The notes under the pieces: generated by a model | Seen by the model: the letters and a program-made list of their open reading frames with translations, nothing else | Database searches by the model: none | What the model was told of the DNA's origin: nothing | In this document: positions 34,763-43,670 of the stretch, piece by piece | How positions within the stretch are numbered: position 1 is the first letter of the stretch | Layout: each line of letters begins with the position of its first letter | Translations under genes and position numbers: made by a program | Source: Lachnospiraceae bacterium | Lineage (GTDB): Bacteria > Bacillota > Clostridia > Lachnospirales > Lachnospiraceae | DNA length: 64,000 bases | Assembly (NCBI GenBank): GCA_910574865.1 | Contig: CAJTDN010000008.1 | Span: forward strand, 124,001-188,000 | Direction: 5' to 3'

Positions 34763-34798
34763 ACATCTAATACAAATTTGCCATACCATTCCCGCTAA

Positions 34799-34872
34799 GC
34801 TCGCAAAACACCTCGCCAAGCGCTCAGGTATGTATTCACACCAGGCTCGAAAACACCTCGCCAAGTGTTCAT
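34799..34872. repeat. Short direct repeat between uppS and frr
   Basis: GCTCGCAAAACACCTCGCCA at about 34799 recurs with small changes as GCTCGAAAACACCTCGCCAA at about 34849, just before the frr stop codon. The shared AAAACACCTC also occurs in the 167-bp repeat. Confidence 0.5.
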
Positions 34873-34874
34873 AA

Positions 34875-35426
34875 CTATACCGTCATGACTTCCTTCGTCT
34901 TCACCTCGACGGCCTTGTCCACTTCTTTCACGTACTTGTCCGTCGTCTTTTGTAATTCTTCCTCCAAATCCTTGATTTCATCCTCGGAAACGTCGGTTCC
35001 CTTCAATTTCTTCAACGCGTCGTTTCCGTCGCGGCGGATGTTCCGAACCGCCACCTTGGCCGCCTCGCCCTTTTTCTTCACGTCCTTGGCCAGTTCCTTC
35101 CTGCGCTCCTCCGTAAGTTCCGGGAAAATCAGCCGGATGCTCGAGCCGTCGTTGTTCGGGTTGATGCCAATGTCCGACATCTGTATGGCCTTCTCGATTT
35201 CCCGGATCATCTTCTTTTCCCACGGCTGGATCACGATCATGCGGGCCTCCGGCACGGACACGTTCGCCACCTGCTGAATCGGCGTCGGGGACCCATAATA
35301 GTCCACCACCAGCTTGTCCAGCACGTGAGGGTTGGCACGACCCGCCCGGATTGCCGCCAAATCCGCGTCCAAACTCTTCATCGTCTTCTGCATCTTCTCC
35401 TCGTACATTTTCAGTCTTTCATTCAT
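34875..35426 (-). CDS. frr: Ribosome recycling factor
   Basis: A 183-residue protein that, with EF-G, splits post-termination ribosomes. The sequence ERLKMYEEKMQKTMKSLDAD, AIRAGRANPHVLDKLVVDYYG, QPWEKKMIREIEKAIQ and the Lys/Glu-rich helix at the end is typical. It lies 37 bp after pyrH on the same strand, the usual pyrH-frr pair. Confidence 0.96.
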   Translation of the reverse strand: MNERLKMYEEKMQKTMKSLDADLAAIRAGRANPHVLDKLVVDYYGSPTPIQQVANVSVPEARMIVIQPWEKKMIREIEKAIQMSDIGINPNNDGSSIRLIFPELTEERRKELAKDVKKKGEAAKVAVRNIRRDGNDALKKLKGTDVSEDEIKDLEEELQKTTDKYVKEVDKAVEVKTKEVMTV

Positions 35427-35463
35427 GGCCTGAAACCTCCTATGTTCTATTTATTATCATGTA

Positions 35464-36159
35464 TCAAACGGTCACCTTCGTCCCGTTAAAATGCCCTCCC
35501 ATCGTCCGGACGATGCTGTTTTCCTCATTCAGCCCGAACACCAGCATCGGCATCTTGTTTTCCATGCAAAGAATCGACGCGGTCATGTCCACCGCCGCCA
35601 GCTTGCGGTCAATCACTTCCTGGATGGAAATCTCGTCAAACTTCTTCGCCTGCGGGTTCTTCTTCGGGTCGCTGTCGTACACCCCGTCGATGGCCTTGGC
35701 CAGAAGCATGGCATCCGCCTCGATCTCGATGGCCCGAAGCACCGCGCCGGTATCCGTCGAAAAGTACGGATGCCCCGTCCCTCCCGCGAAAAAAACCACC
35801 TTGCCCGCGTTTAGCGCCTCAAGCGCCGCGTCCTTGGAAAACAAGGAAGTGAACGCCCCGCACACGAACGGGGTAAACACCTCCGTCCTCATCCCCGCAT
35901 GGCGGAAAATGTCCGACACGTAAATACAGTTCATCACCGTCGCCAGCATCCCGATTTGATCCGCCTTCGTGCGGTCTATCGTCTCGCTCGTGCGCCCCCG
36001 CCAGAAATTGCCCCCGCCGGTCACGACGGCAACCTGGTGTCCCTCGTCCACCAGGCTTTTCACCTGCCTTGCCACGCCCATGCAGGTCGCCTCGTCAAAA
36101 CCCGTCTTCTTGTCCCCGGCGAGCGCCTCGCCGCTCAATTTCAACAACACTCTTTTCAT
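35464..36159 (-). CDS. pyrH: Uridylate kinase (UMP kinase)
   Basis: A bacterial UMP kinase of 231 residues phosphorylating UMP to UDP. Visible motifs are VLLKLSGEALAGDKKTGFD, VVTGGGNFWRGR, DQIGMLATVMNCI, FFAGGTGHPYFSTDTGA and AKAIDGVYDSDPKKNPQAK, all typical of the amino acid kinase family. It is the first gene of the minus-strand pyrH-frr-uppS run and is divergent from aroF. Confidence 0.96.
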   Translation of the reverse strand: MKRVLLKLSGEALAGDKKTGFDEATCMGVARQVKSLVDEGHQVAVVTGGGNFWRGRTSETIDRTKADQIGMLATVMNCIYVSDIFRHAGMRTEVFTPFVCGAFTSLFSKDAALEALNAGKVVFFAGGTGHPYFSTDTGAVLRAIEIEADAMLLAKAIDGVYDSDPKKNPQAKKFDEISIQEVIDRKLAAVDMTASILCMENKMPMLVFGLNEENSIVRTMGGHFNGTKVTV

Positions 36160-36273
36160 AATCTACCTTACGCTCCTTCAAATATTCACAATGAAGTATA
36201 ACACAGATTTTCTGATTTGTCATGCATATCTGTGATTTTTCGCTTTCCTGGCAAAAATCCATAAAATGAAACA

Positions 36274-36302
36274 TTGACAATCCTATCTGAATGTTTTAAA
36301 AT
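36274..36302 (+). promoter_or_regulatory. Promoter of the aro genes
   Basis: TTGACA (36274-36279), a 17-base spacer and TAAAAT (36297-36302) lie about 50 bases before the aroF start. This is close to consensus for the housekeeping sigma factor. Confidence 0.75.
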
Positions 36303-36353
36303 AGGTTCGTTTTTAGGGGGAGCCACGCGCTCATGCAAGGAGGATTTTCTATT

Positions 36354-37367
36354 ATGATTATCGTATTAAAACCGCGTACCACGGAGGAAAACGTTTCCCG
36401 CGTGGTGCACTTGATTGAAAACAAGGGACTGGACACCCATATCGTCCGCGGCTCGGAAATGACTATCATCGGCTGTATCGGCGACACCACCGCGGTCGAC
36501 CCGAAGCTGTTCGAGGTCGACTCCTCGGTTGACAAGGTCATGCACGTGCAAGAGCCTTACAAGCTGGCGAACCGCGCCTTCCACCCGGAAAATTCCGTCA
36601 TCGAGGTGTCCGGCGTGAAAGTCGGCGGCGGCCACATGGCCATGATTGCCGGGCCATGCTCCGTGGAATCCTACGAGCAGGTGCTGGAAATCGCCAGGGC
36701 CGCCAAGGCATCGGGGGCCAACATGCTGCGGGGCGGCGCGTTCAAGCCGAGAAGCAGCCCGTATTCTTTCCAGGGGCTGGGCCTTGAAGGGCTTGACATC
36801 CTCTGCGCCGTCAAAGACGAGGTAGGGCTTCCCATCGTCACGGAGCTGATGTCCGACAAGTACCTGGACATTTTCAGTGAGAAGGTGGACCTGATTCAAA
36901 TCGGGGCCCGTAACATGCAGAACTTCGACCTGTTAAAGCAACTCGGCCAGGTGAAGCGGCCGATTTTACTCAAACGTGGGTTAAATGCCACCTACGAAGA
37001 ATGGATCATGGCCGCCGAATACGTCATGGCCGCCGGAAATGAAAACGTCATCCTCTGCGAACGGGGCATCCGCACGTTCGAAGCCTTTACCAGGAACACG
37101 CTGGACTTGCAGAGCATCCCGGTACTAAACCGCAAGACGCATCTGCCGGTCGTCATCGACCCGAGCCACGCGGGTGGGAAATGGTGGCTGGTGGAACCGA
37201 TGGCCAAGGCCGCCATCGCCGCCGGGGCGGACGGATTAATCATCGAGGTGCACAACAACCCGGAGTGCGCGCTGTGCGACGGGGCGCAATCGCTAAAGCC
37301 CGCCAAGTTTGACACCCTGATGAGGCAAATCACGCAAATCGCGCAAGTGGTGGGAAAGACGCTCTGA
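36354..37367 (+). CDS. aroF: 3-deoxy-7-phosphoheptulonate (DAHP) synthase
   Basis: Catalyses the first step of the shikimate pathway, joining PEP and erythrose 4-phosphate. The N-terminal ferredoxin-like regulatory domain (MIIVLKPRTTEENVSRVVHL) precedes the barrel (AMIAGPCSVESYEQ, LRGGAFKPRSSPYSFQG, QIGARNMQNFDLLKQLG, LPVVIDPSHAGGKWW), the layout of the AroA I-beta/Thermotoga type. I use the ATG at 36354, ten bases after AGGAGG. aroB and aroE follow on the same strand. Confidence 0.95.
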   Translation: MIIVLKPRTTEENVSRVVHLIENKGLDTHIVRGSEMTIIGCIGDTTAVDPKLFEVDSSVDKVMHVQEPYKLANRAFHPENSVIEVSGVKVGGGHMAMIAGPCSVESYEQVLEIARAAKASGANMLRGGAFKPRSSPYSFQGLGLEGLDILCAVKDEVGLPIVTELMSDKYLDIFSEKVDLIQIGARNMQNFDLLKQLGQVKRPILLKRGLNATYEEWIMAAEYVMAAGNENVILCERGIRTFEAFTRNTLDLQSIPVLNRKTHLPVVIDPSHAGGKWWLVEPMAKAAIAAGADGLIIEVHNNPECALCDGAQSLKPAKFDTLMRQITQIAQVVGKTL

Positions 37368-37508
37368 CGCGTGCGGGGCAAATAGCAGGAAACGCGTTTT
37401 GACACGCGCGGCGCAAATGCGCAAATGTATAGAAGAGACACCCTGACACGCACGGGGCGGGATATCGTGCCGAAGCAAGACATTACATGCCAGAAAGGAA
37501 TACGCATC

Positions 37509-38564
37509 ATGAAGCTGACCGTGAACCTCGGGGAGCACAGTTACCCGATTTATATAGAAAATCATATCCTCGCCGGAGCCGGCTCTTATATTTCGCAGGT
37601 TTTTAAAGGACGGCGAATCATGATCGTCTCCGATGACAACGTGTTTCCATTATATGGGGAAACGTTGCTTTCCTCCTTGTCGGGCTACGACTGCCACACG
37701 CTCGTGCTGCCGCACGGCGAACCGACCAAAGGCTTTCAAAGTCTGCCGACGATTTACGGCGCCATGCTGAAAGCCAGGATTTCCCGCAGCGACCTTGTCA
37801 TCGCGCTGGGCGGCGGGGTCATCGGCGACTTGGCCGGATTCGCGGCGGCCAGCTATCTGCGCGGCGTCAAACTGGTACAGATTCCGACATCCTTACTGGC
37901 GCAGGTGGATTCCTCCGTCGGCGGCAAGGTGGCGGTGGACTTGCCGGAAGGCAAGAACCTGGTCGGCGCGTTTTACCAGCCCAAACTGGTACTCATCGAC
38001 CCGACGGTGCTCGACACGTTACCAGAACATTTCATCCATGACGGCATGGGCGAAATCATCAAGTACGGCTGCATCAAGGACGCCTCCCTTTTTGAAACGC
38101 TAAAATCCCACTCTTCCTTCGCGGATTTAAAGCCGGAACTTAAGGATGTCATCGCCCGCTGCGTCGACATCAAGCGCGTCGTCGTGGAACACGACCAGTT
38201 CGACACCGGGGAGCGCATGCTTTTAAACTTCGGCCATACGCTGGGACATACGATTGAACAATACTACCACTACGAGCGGGAAAGCCACGGCGAGGCGGTC
38301 GCCATCGGCATGTACCAGCTTTGCCTGGCCGCGGAAACCAGAGGCCTGACAAAAAAAGGATGCGCCGCGCGAATCCTGGACGTGTTACGGATTTACGGGC
38401 TTCCGCATGCATGCGGATTGCCGATAGACGCCTTGACGGAAGCCGTCACGCTGGACAAGAAGAACCTCAACAACAAGTTGAACCTCGTGCTGCTGCACGA
38501 CATCGGGGATTCTTACGTTTACCCGGACGGGGTGGAATTTTTTGAAGGGATGGGAAACGTCTGA
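37509..38564 (+). CDS. aroB: 3-dehydroquinate synthase
   Basis: An NAD-dependent, metal-dependent enzyme of 351 residues for the second shikimate step. Visible motifs are VLPHGEPTKGFQSL, VIALGGGVIGDLAGFAAASYLRG, VQIPTSLLAQVDSSVGGKVAVD, LNFGHTLGHTIE and SHGEAVAIGM. I take the ATG at 37509 (MKLTVNLGEHSYPIYI), preceded by GAAAGGAA; the earlier ATG at 37425 would add 28 atypical residues and has no site. Its 3' end lies 34 bp before aroE. Confidence 0.95.
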   Translation: MKLTVNLGEHSYPIYIENHILAGAGSYISQVFKGRRIMIVSDDNVFPLYGETLLSSLSGYDCHTLVLPHGEPTKGFQSLPTIYGAMLKARISRSDLVIALGGGVIGDLAGFAAASYLRGVKLVQIPTSLLAQVDSSVGGKVAVDLPEGKNLVGAFYQPKLVLIDPTVLDTLPEHFIHDGMGEIIKYGCIKDASLFETLKSHSSFADLKPELKDVIARCVDIKRVVVEHDQFDTGERMLLNFGHTLGHTIEQYYHYERESHGEAVAIGMYQLCLAAETRGLTKKGCAARILDVLRIYGLPHACGLPIDALTEAVTLDKKNLNNKLNLVLLHDIGDSYVYPDGVEFFEGMGNV

Positions 38565-38598
38565 TAACGGACTGCCAGCCGCAGGAAAGGAATTGACC

Positions 38599-39438
38599 AT
38601 GAGCATTTTCACAAATGACACGAATAGCATATTGCGCCTCGGCGTGCTGGGTGGCAAGCTCGCCCACACCCTATCCCCAAAAATCCACGCCGATTTGCTG
38701 AAACAACAAGGAATCCGCGGGACTTATGAAAAATATGAAATGACGCGCACGGAAGTGGACGGACTGTTTTCCTTCATGGATGAAAACGGCATCACCGGAC
38801 TCAACGTCACGCTTCCCTACAAGGAAGTGCTTTACCACATGGTGGACGTGCCAGACGACGCGGCGGAAAAAATCGGCGCGGTCAATACCATCCTGCGAAA
38901 GGACGGCGTTTCCTACGGGTACAACACGGATTATATCGGGGTTACGAGCATGTTTGCAAAAGCCGGCGTGGACTTGTCCGGCAAGGACGTCGTCATCCTC
39001 GGCTCCGGCGGCGCCAGCAGGGCCTTGATTTACGGATTCCACCAAAAGGACGCGAAGACCATCACCATCGCCGCCCGCAACGAGGCGGCCAAGCGGGCGT
39101 TAAAAGAATCCTTTCCATATATTGAGACGAGCACGCTCGAAAATATCCCCTCCGGCGACGTCATCATCAACGCCACGCCGGTCGGCATGTACCCGAACAC
39201 GGGAAAAAGCGCGGTGGACGCCCCGGTCATTTCCCGCTTCGCGATTGCCGCCGACATCGTGTACAACCCGCTGGTGACGGAATTTTTGCGCATTGCCGAA
39301 GAAAACGGCCTGAAAATCGTCACCGGCTTAATGATGCTCGTCGACCAGGCCATCGGCGCGGAAGAAATCTGGCTGGAAAAGAAACTGGATTACCATATGG
39401 GAAACAAGATACACGACGAACTGGCGGGGCGGTTTTAA
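38599..39438 (+). CDS. aroE: Shikimate dehydrogenase
   Basis: An NADP-dependent enzyme of about 279 residues reducing 3-dehydroshikimate. It shows GKLAHTLSPKIHADLL, GLNVTLPYKE with the catalytic Lys, GAVNTILRKDG, NTDYIG, the nucleotide-binding VVILGSGGASRALIYGF and GLMMLVDQA. The start at 38599 is preceded by AGGAAAGGA. It completes the aroF-aroB-aroE run for aromatic amino acid synthesis. Confidence 0.94.
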   Translation: MSIFTNDTNSILRLGVLGGKLAHTLSPKIHADLLKQQGIRGTYEKYEMTRTEVDGLFSFMDENGITGLNVTLPYKEVLYHMVDVPDDAAEKIGAVNTILRKDGVSYGYNTDYIGVTSMFAKAGVDLSGKDVVILGSGGASRALIYGFHQKDAKTITIAARNEAAKRALKESFPYIETSTLENIPSGDVIINATPVGMYPNTGKSAVDAPVISRFAIAADIVYNPLVTEFLRIAEENGLKIVTGLMMLVDQAIGAEEIWLEKKLDYHMGNKIHDELAGRF

Positions 39439-39557
39439 TACCGCCCCCTTTCATTTTTTTCAAACCGCCAAATGGTTAAGCGACGAACCCCCGCCGCCCT
39501 TTTGCATATAATATCCTACACGACGCGCGACGTCCCACGTCCTGAAAGGATATCGAC

Positions 39558-40433
39558 ATGAAAGAAGCCAAAGTCACGGCAAACAAGGTAGCCATTATCA
39601 CCATGCTGGGAAACACCATGTTGTCCGCCCTCAAATTTCTGGCCGGTACCGTGGCGCATTCCAATGCCATGATTAGCGACGCCATCCACTCGGCATCGGA
39701 CGTGTTCAGCACGATCGTGGTCATCATCGGTATCAAATTCGCCTCGAAGAAATCCGACAAAGGGCACCCTTACGGACACGAACGCTTTGAATGTGTGGCG
39801 GCCATCCTCCTCTCCATGCTTCTTTTCATGACGGGAATTGGCATTGGCGGCGACGCGTTGCGGACGATTTTGCATGGCAACCATGAAAGTTTGCAGGTTC
39901 CCGGAACCTTCGCGCTAATCATGGCCGTGGTATCCATCACCAGCAAGGAAGGAATGTACTGGTACACGAGACATTACGCAAAAAAACTGGATTCCTCCGC
40001 CCTGATGGCCGACGCGTGGCACCACCGCTCGGACTCCCTCTCCTCGGTCGGCGCCCTTGTCGGAATCGGTGGCGCCCGGCTTGGATTCCCGCTGATGGAT
40101 TCCATTGCCAGCCTGGTCATTTTCATATTTATTGCCAAGGCGGCGTTCGATATTTTCAAAGACGCCATGGATAAAATGGTGGACCACTCCTGTGACGAGG
40201 ATACGGAACGACGGGTTTATGAATGTATCACACAAAATGAAAACGTAATAGGCATCGACTTGCTACAGACCCGGATTTTCGGAAACCGGATTTATGCGGA
40301 CGTGGAAATTCGGATGGACGCGTCATGCACGTTGCGAGATGCGCACGACGTTACCAAGGCCCTGCACGATGAAATCGAACAAAATTTTCCCAAAATAAAG
40401 CATGTCACGGTGCGGGCAAATCCCGCACCGTGA
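39558..40433 (+). CDS. Cation diffusion facilitator (CDF) metal exporter
   Basis: A 291-residue transporter with six membrane helices and a C-terminal cytoplasmic dimer domain. The helix II site SDAIHSASDVFST and helix V site ADAWHHRSDSLSS (His/Asp residues) are the metal-transport sites, comparable to the Zn/Fe/Mn members of the family. ESISNEL-type details do not allow the metal to be told. It follows aroE by 119 bp, probably with its own start signals. Confidence 0.88.
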   Translation: MKEAKVTANKVAIITMLGNTMLSALKFLAGTVAHSNAMISDAIHSASDVFSTIVVIIGIKFASKKSDKGHPYGHERFECVAAILLSMLLFMTGIGIGGDALRTILHGNHESLQVPGTFALIMAVVSITSKEGMYWYTRHYAKKLDSSALMADAWHHRSDSLSSVGALVGIGGARLGFPLMDSIASLVIFIFIAKAAFDIFKDAMDKMVDHSCDEDTERRVYECITQNENVIGIDLLQTRIFGNRIYADVEIRMDASCTLRDAHDVTKALHDEIEQNFPKIKHVTVRANPAP

Positions 40434-40470
40434 CACGCGTTCTGCCAGGCATCTGCCCGGCACGACTTTC

Positions 40471-41322
40471 TCATGATGCTCCAGGTACTCCTTCCCCATC
40501 CTTTTCTTCGCCACCCGGCGTCTTTTCGCCTTCCCCAGCCTTTTCGCCACCTGCCGCATCCCCGCCGTTCCCGTCAGGCGTTTCCTGCTCCTTTTCCGCT
40601 TCCTCGCCGGCCTTCAACAGCTTTTCCTGGGAAACGAGCTTGGAATCAAGCATGCGGATGTCATCTGCCGGAATTTCGTACGTACCTTTCTCCGTCTTGT
40701 TGACGTGGATCCGCACGGTCTCGGATTTCCCATATTTAAGACCCGCGTCCAGTTCCGCCTTTAAAATGTCGTAATAAAGCTGGTAGACCGCCTGCTGCAT
40801 CTCCTCTTCCGTCGGCACCGGCGTCCCCTCCATCACGCTGTTGCTCAAATTCACGGCATATTCGGCAGATTTTTCCCGAAACGTCTCGTACGTGTCGTCA
40901 AACAACGTCATCGGTTCCACCGACACGTCCACGACATAATTTCCATCTTCGTTCTTCGTCGCCTCCCCCACCGTGTAGCGTACCCGCAAAATAATGTCCT
41001 TGAACAGCTGGTTATAATTGTTTTCCAACTCCTCCGGCAGTTTCGCGTTTTTATAAATCTTGGAAGTCAATTCCAGATTGCTTTCAAACACCTGCTTCGC
41101 GTCTTCTTCCGTGGCCCCGGTCAGTTCTATGTACTGTTCCGTTTCATTTTTATAGGTCACGTCTAAAACAGCCTGCGTGTAGGCGACCGGGTCAATCATG
41201 CGGATACAGCTGCAGACGCATAATGCCACGCCCAGCAACAGCGCCGCCCCCAACACGTACCTTCCCTTACGGTATTTTTTTCCTCTTTCGTCCGATACCG
41301 TTTTCTTCGTTCGGCTCCACAT
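40471..41322 (-). CDS. Putative lipoprotein/secreted protein of unknown function
   Basis: A protein of about 283 residues with a basic N-terminus, one hydrophobic stretch (YVLGAALLLGVALCVCSC) ending in a possible lipobox cysteine, and an exported, acidic helical region. The C-terminus is a disordered Gly/Glu/Asp-rich tail. I start at the ATG at 41322, eight bases after GGAGG. I do not recognise a named family with certainty. It may interact with the envelope. Confidence 0.6.
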   Translation of the reverse strand: MWSRTKKTVSDERGKKYRKGRYVLGAALLLGVALCVCSCIRMIDPVAYTQAVLDVTYKNETEQYIELTGATEEDAKQVFESNLELTSKIYKNAKLPEELENNYNQLFKDIILRVRYTVGEATKNEDGNYVVDVSVEPMTLFDDTYETFREKSAEYAVNLSNSVMEGTPVPTEEEMQQAVYQLYYDILKAELDAGLKYGKSETVRIHVNKTEKGTYEIPADDIRMLDSKLVSQEKLLKAGEEAEKEQETPDGNGGDAAGGEKAGEGEKTPGGEEKDGEGVPGAS

Positions 41323-41550
41323 AAAAAGTTCCTCCTTATTTTGCACCTTCTGTCATATTCTTTGCCCAGCGTCAACGTGCAAATGGCATTGCCCCATGCA
41401 AGCCACCCTGCACCGAATAGAATATAACACATTTTTTTTGCAAAAAAAGGAGAAACTTGTCCACTTAATTGAAATGTCGTGATTTGCGCCAACCTACTTG
41501 GTAAAGCGTCAACGACCGCCATATACCGATGCCAATGCCGGCAGATGCGC

Positions 41551-41862
41551 CTAGCCGTCCACGTACGGCGCGCCGTCCTCCACCATAGTTTTCAGCCGCG
41601 CGTATTCCTTTTGCAGCATTTCACGCCCGGTATCCGTGATAATGTAGGATTTCCTGCGTCCTTCTTCCGCGGTGCGCAGGATAATCCCCTTCTCCTCAAA
41701 ACGGGAGAGCATGGCGTAAAGCGTTCCCGGGCCGACTTGCACGCGTCCCCCGGAAAGCGTTTTCACCTTGTCCATGACGTCCACGCCGCAGCACTCCCGC
41801 GTCAGTGCTAAAAGAATATAATACATCGGCTCCGTCAAAGTCTGCAATTGTTCCCTCGCCAT
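41551..41862 (-). CDS. PadR-family transcriptional regulator
   Basis: A 103-residue winged-helix regulator: EPMYYILLALTRECCGVDVMDKVKTLS, VGPGTLYAMLSRFEEKGII, and GRRKSYIITDTGREML, the standard PadR N-domain with a short C-terminal helix. It lies 91 bp downstream of the DUF2812 gene on the same strand and probably on the same transcript. It is the obvious candidate to bind the twin palindromes in the promoter at 43.4 kb and so control itself. Confidence 0.92.
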   Translation of the reverse strand: MAREQLQTLTEPMYYILLALTRECCGVDVMDKVKTLSGGRVQVGPGTLYAMLSRFEEKGIILRTAEEGRRKSYIITDTGREMLQKEYARLKTMVEDGAPYVDG

Positions 41863-41953
41863 GTCCGCTCCTTCCCGTCAGCCTTCCCGCGCCGACCTAC
41901 CTCATTCCCCCGCCAAACATCCACCCCGCACATTCGCCATTTCCATCCGCGCG

Positions 41954-43327
41954 TCATTTTCGTGTCGGCGACTCGTGCGGCGCGTCCCGGCCGGCCTTCT
42001 CAAGTTTTTCCCGCAGGATTTCCACCTGCCCGTCGGAAAGCCGCTCCCCGGTGTCAACCATCCACACCGCATCCTCATATTTCACATAATAACATCCTCC
42101 CCCTTCCCAATATCCGGCATAAACCGCGTCCCATTGCGCCGTGCACTCCTCCAACTCCCGGTCTTTCACCGTGACGTCCCACGTCCTTTCCACTATCCAC
42201 GGATACAGGCTTTGATAAACCTCGTAGCGCAGAAAATCCGTCTCCTCCCATTGCCACGCTTCCCACCGTTCCGCCTCCTCCCCGGACATGCCCGACCGTT
42301 CCTCATTCGAAAGTTCGTCCTCCGGTACATATCGAATCCAAAAACTAAACATTTCCCCGAACACGCCCTTTTGATGAAAATAATCCTCGATTTCCATTTT
42401 CCCCGGCACGTCCTTATAGTCCTCCTGTAAAAGAGGAACTTCTCCCCCCGCCGACCATTCGCCAGTCTCAAAGCCCCCGTCGCCGAGCACGATGGCCACG
42501 ACCACGACCGCCATGAGCAAAGTGACTAAGCCAATCCCTAATTGCGTCATCCATGTTTCCCCTTTATCCGGCCGCAGATAAGAAATCAATGCCTCCGCAC
42601 CGACAAGCACTATCATGAACAAGAGAAACCCTATCGCGATTCCCCCGTACCCCGCCTGGATGGCAAGCAAAAAAAGGATTCCCAGGCACAAATCCTCCCG
42701 CAGGCTCACCAGGATATTTTTTTGCATTCCCGCCCTATCGTACGTGATCGCCTCGCCGTCCGCCAGTTTTTTCTTCTGCCCGTGCGCCCACCATGACAGC
42801 CAAATCCCGTCCGCGACACGCCAGAGCAGGCGAATCACCGCGATACAAACGATGAACATAATCATGTTATTATAAAAATGCATCGCCGACACCGGCCACA
42901 AAATATATTGGCACAAGAACAAGCCCGCCAGCAGCGCATAACTTAGGCTTTCCCGCAGCCACTGTTTCCGCTCCGCCGTGCAAACATTTTTAAGCTTCTC
43001 CTCCTCGGTGACGATGGGAACCACGTCCTCGCCATGCCTGCGGAAAATGCAAAAACGCCTTTGCCCGTCCACCAGTTCCCAGCCCGCCACCTCGCAGTAA
43101 TCTGAATACTCTTCGTCCGCCGCCGGCGTATAGTCATTTTCGGAACCCTCGGGAAACACTTGCACGTCGTACACGACATCCCTTTTCTCACCCTTCTCGA
43201 AGACGAGTCCCATCTTCCATTCCTTGAAATGCCATCCCTTAAGGGACTGCCCGCGCAAAAATGCGGCGAACCTGTCGCACTCCCGGTAGCTGAATTTCCG
43301 AAAAACCCTTTTTTGATTCCTCACCAC
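41954..43327 (-). CDS. DUF2812-domain membrane protein
   Basis: A 457-residue membrane protein. The N-terminal cytoplasmic part (FRKFSYRECDRFAAFLRGQSLKGWHFKEWKMG ... KRDVVYDVQVFPEG) resembles the DUF2812 domain, and four or more membrane helices and a large acidic C-terminal domain follow. DUF2812 genes in Firmicutes are almost always paired with a PadR regulator, as here; the biochemical role is unknown. The promoter at 43.41-43.44 kb drives it. Confidence 0.8.
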   Translation of the reverse strand: MVRNQKRVFRKFSYRECDRFAAFLRGQSLKGWHFKEWKMGLVFEKGEKRDVVYDVQVFPEGSENDYTPAADEEYSDYCEVAGWELVDGQRRFCIFRRHGEDVVPIVTEEEKLKNVCTAERKQWLRESLSYALLAGLFLCQYILWPVSAMHFYNNMIMFIVCIAVIRLLWRVADGIWLSWWAHGQKKKLADGEAITYDRAGMQKNILVSLREDLCLGILFLLAIQAGYGGIAIGFLLFMIVLVGAEALISYLRPDKGETWMTQLGIGLVTLLMAVVVVAIVLGDGGFETGEWSAGGEVPLLQEDYKDVPGKMEIEDYFHQKGVFGEMFSFWIRYVPEDELSNEERSGMSGEEAERWEAWQWEETDFLRYEVYQSLYPWIVERTWDVTVKDRELEECTAQWDAVYAGYWEGGGCYYVKYEDAVWMVDTGERLSDGQVEILREKLEKAGRDAPHESPTRK

Positions 43328-43376
43328 GAAAACCTCCCTTCACGTATCGGCACGTTCCCACGATCATCACGGCCAC

Positions 43377-43437
43377 AATATCGAGTCTCGATATTTCTTC
43401 CTGTCCCCATTATAATATCGACACTCGATATTGTCAA
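43377..43437 (-). promoter_or_regulatory. Consensus promoter with two palindromic PadR-type operators
   Basis: On the minus strand TTGACA (43437-43432) and TATAAT (43414-43409) are exactly 17 bases apart, a perfect consensus. Palindrome 1 (43414-43432, AATATCGA/TCGATATT arms of 8 around CAC) fills the spacer. Palindrome 2 (43377-43395, AATATCGAG/CTCGATATT arms of 9 around T) lies near the expected start site. Binding to either would block polymerase. Confidence 0.85.
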
Positions 43438-43540
43438 GAGGTTTTTGCTTTAAAGAAGACGCTTTCCACTAAAGCAAAATAAGGGGCGGCCGGCATTCAC
43501 ACCGACCGCTCCGTTTCATCTTTCTATAATCCTTAAACCA

Positions 43541-43670
43541 CTGCCTGCCAACACACTTTCAGCCCCTAGTTCAGCCTCATCGCGTCGCCGGCACATTTCC
43601 AGGCCCTAAATCAACCCCGTCGCGTCGCCGGCACATTTCCAGGCCCTAAATCAACCCCATCGCGTCGCCG
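43541..43670. repeat. 40-bp tandem repeat copied from the radA 3' end
   Basis: CGCGTCGCCGGCACATTTCC recurs at 43581 and 43621 with a 40-base period. The same sequence begins again at 43661, inside the last codons of radA, and a more diverged unit precedes at about 43541. It seems to be stepwise duplication of the gene's 3' end. Confidence 0.8.

Noticed and set aside
37368-37500. GC-rich near-repeats (acgcgtgcggggcaaat and variants) between aroF and aroB
   Set aside because: Similarity is short and imperfect; probably local duplication without a clear structure.
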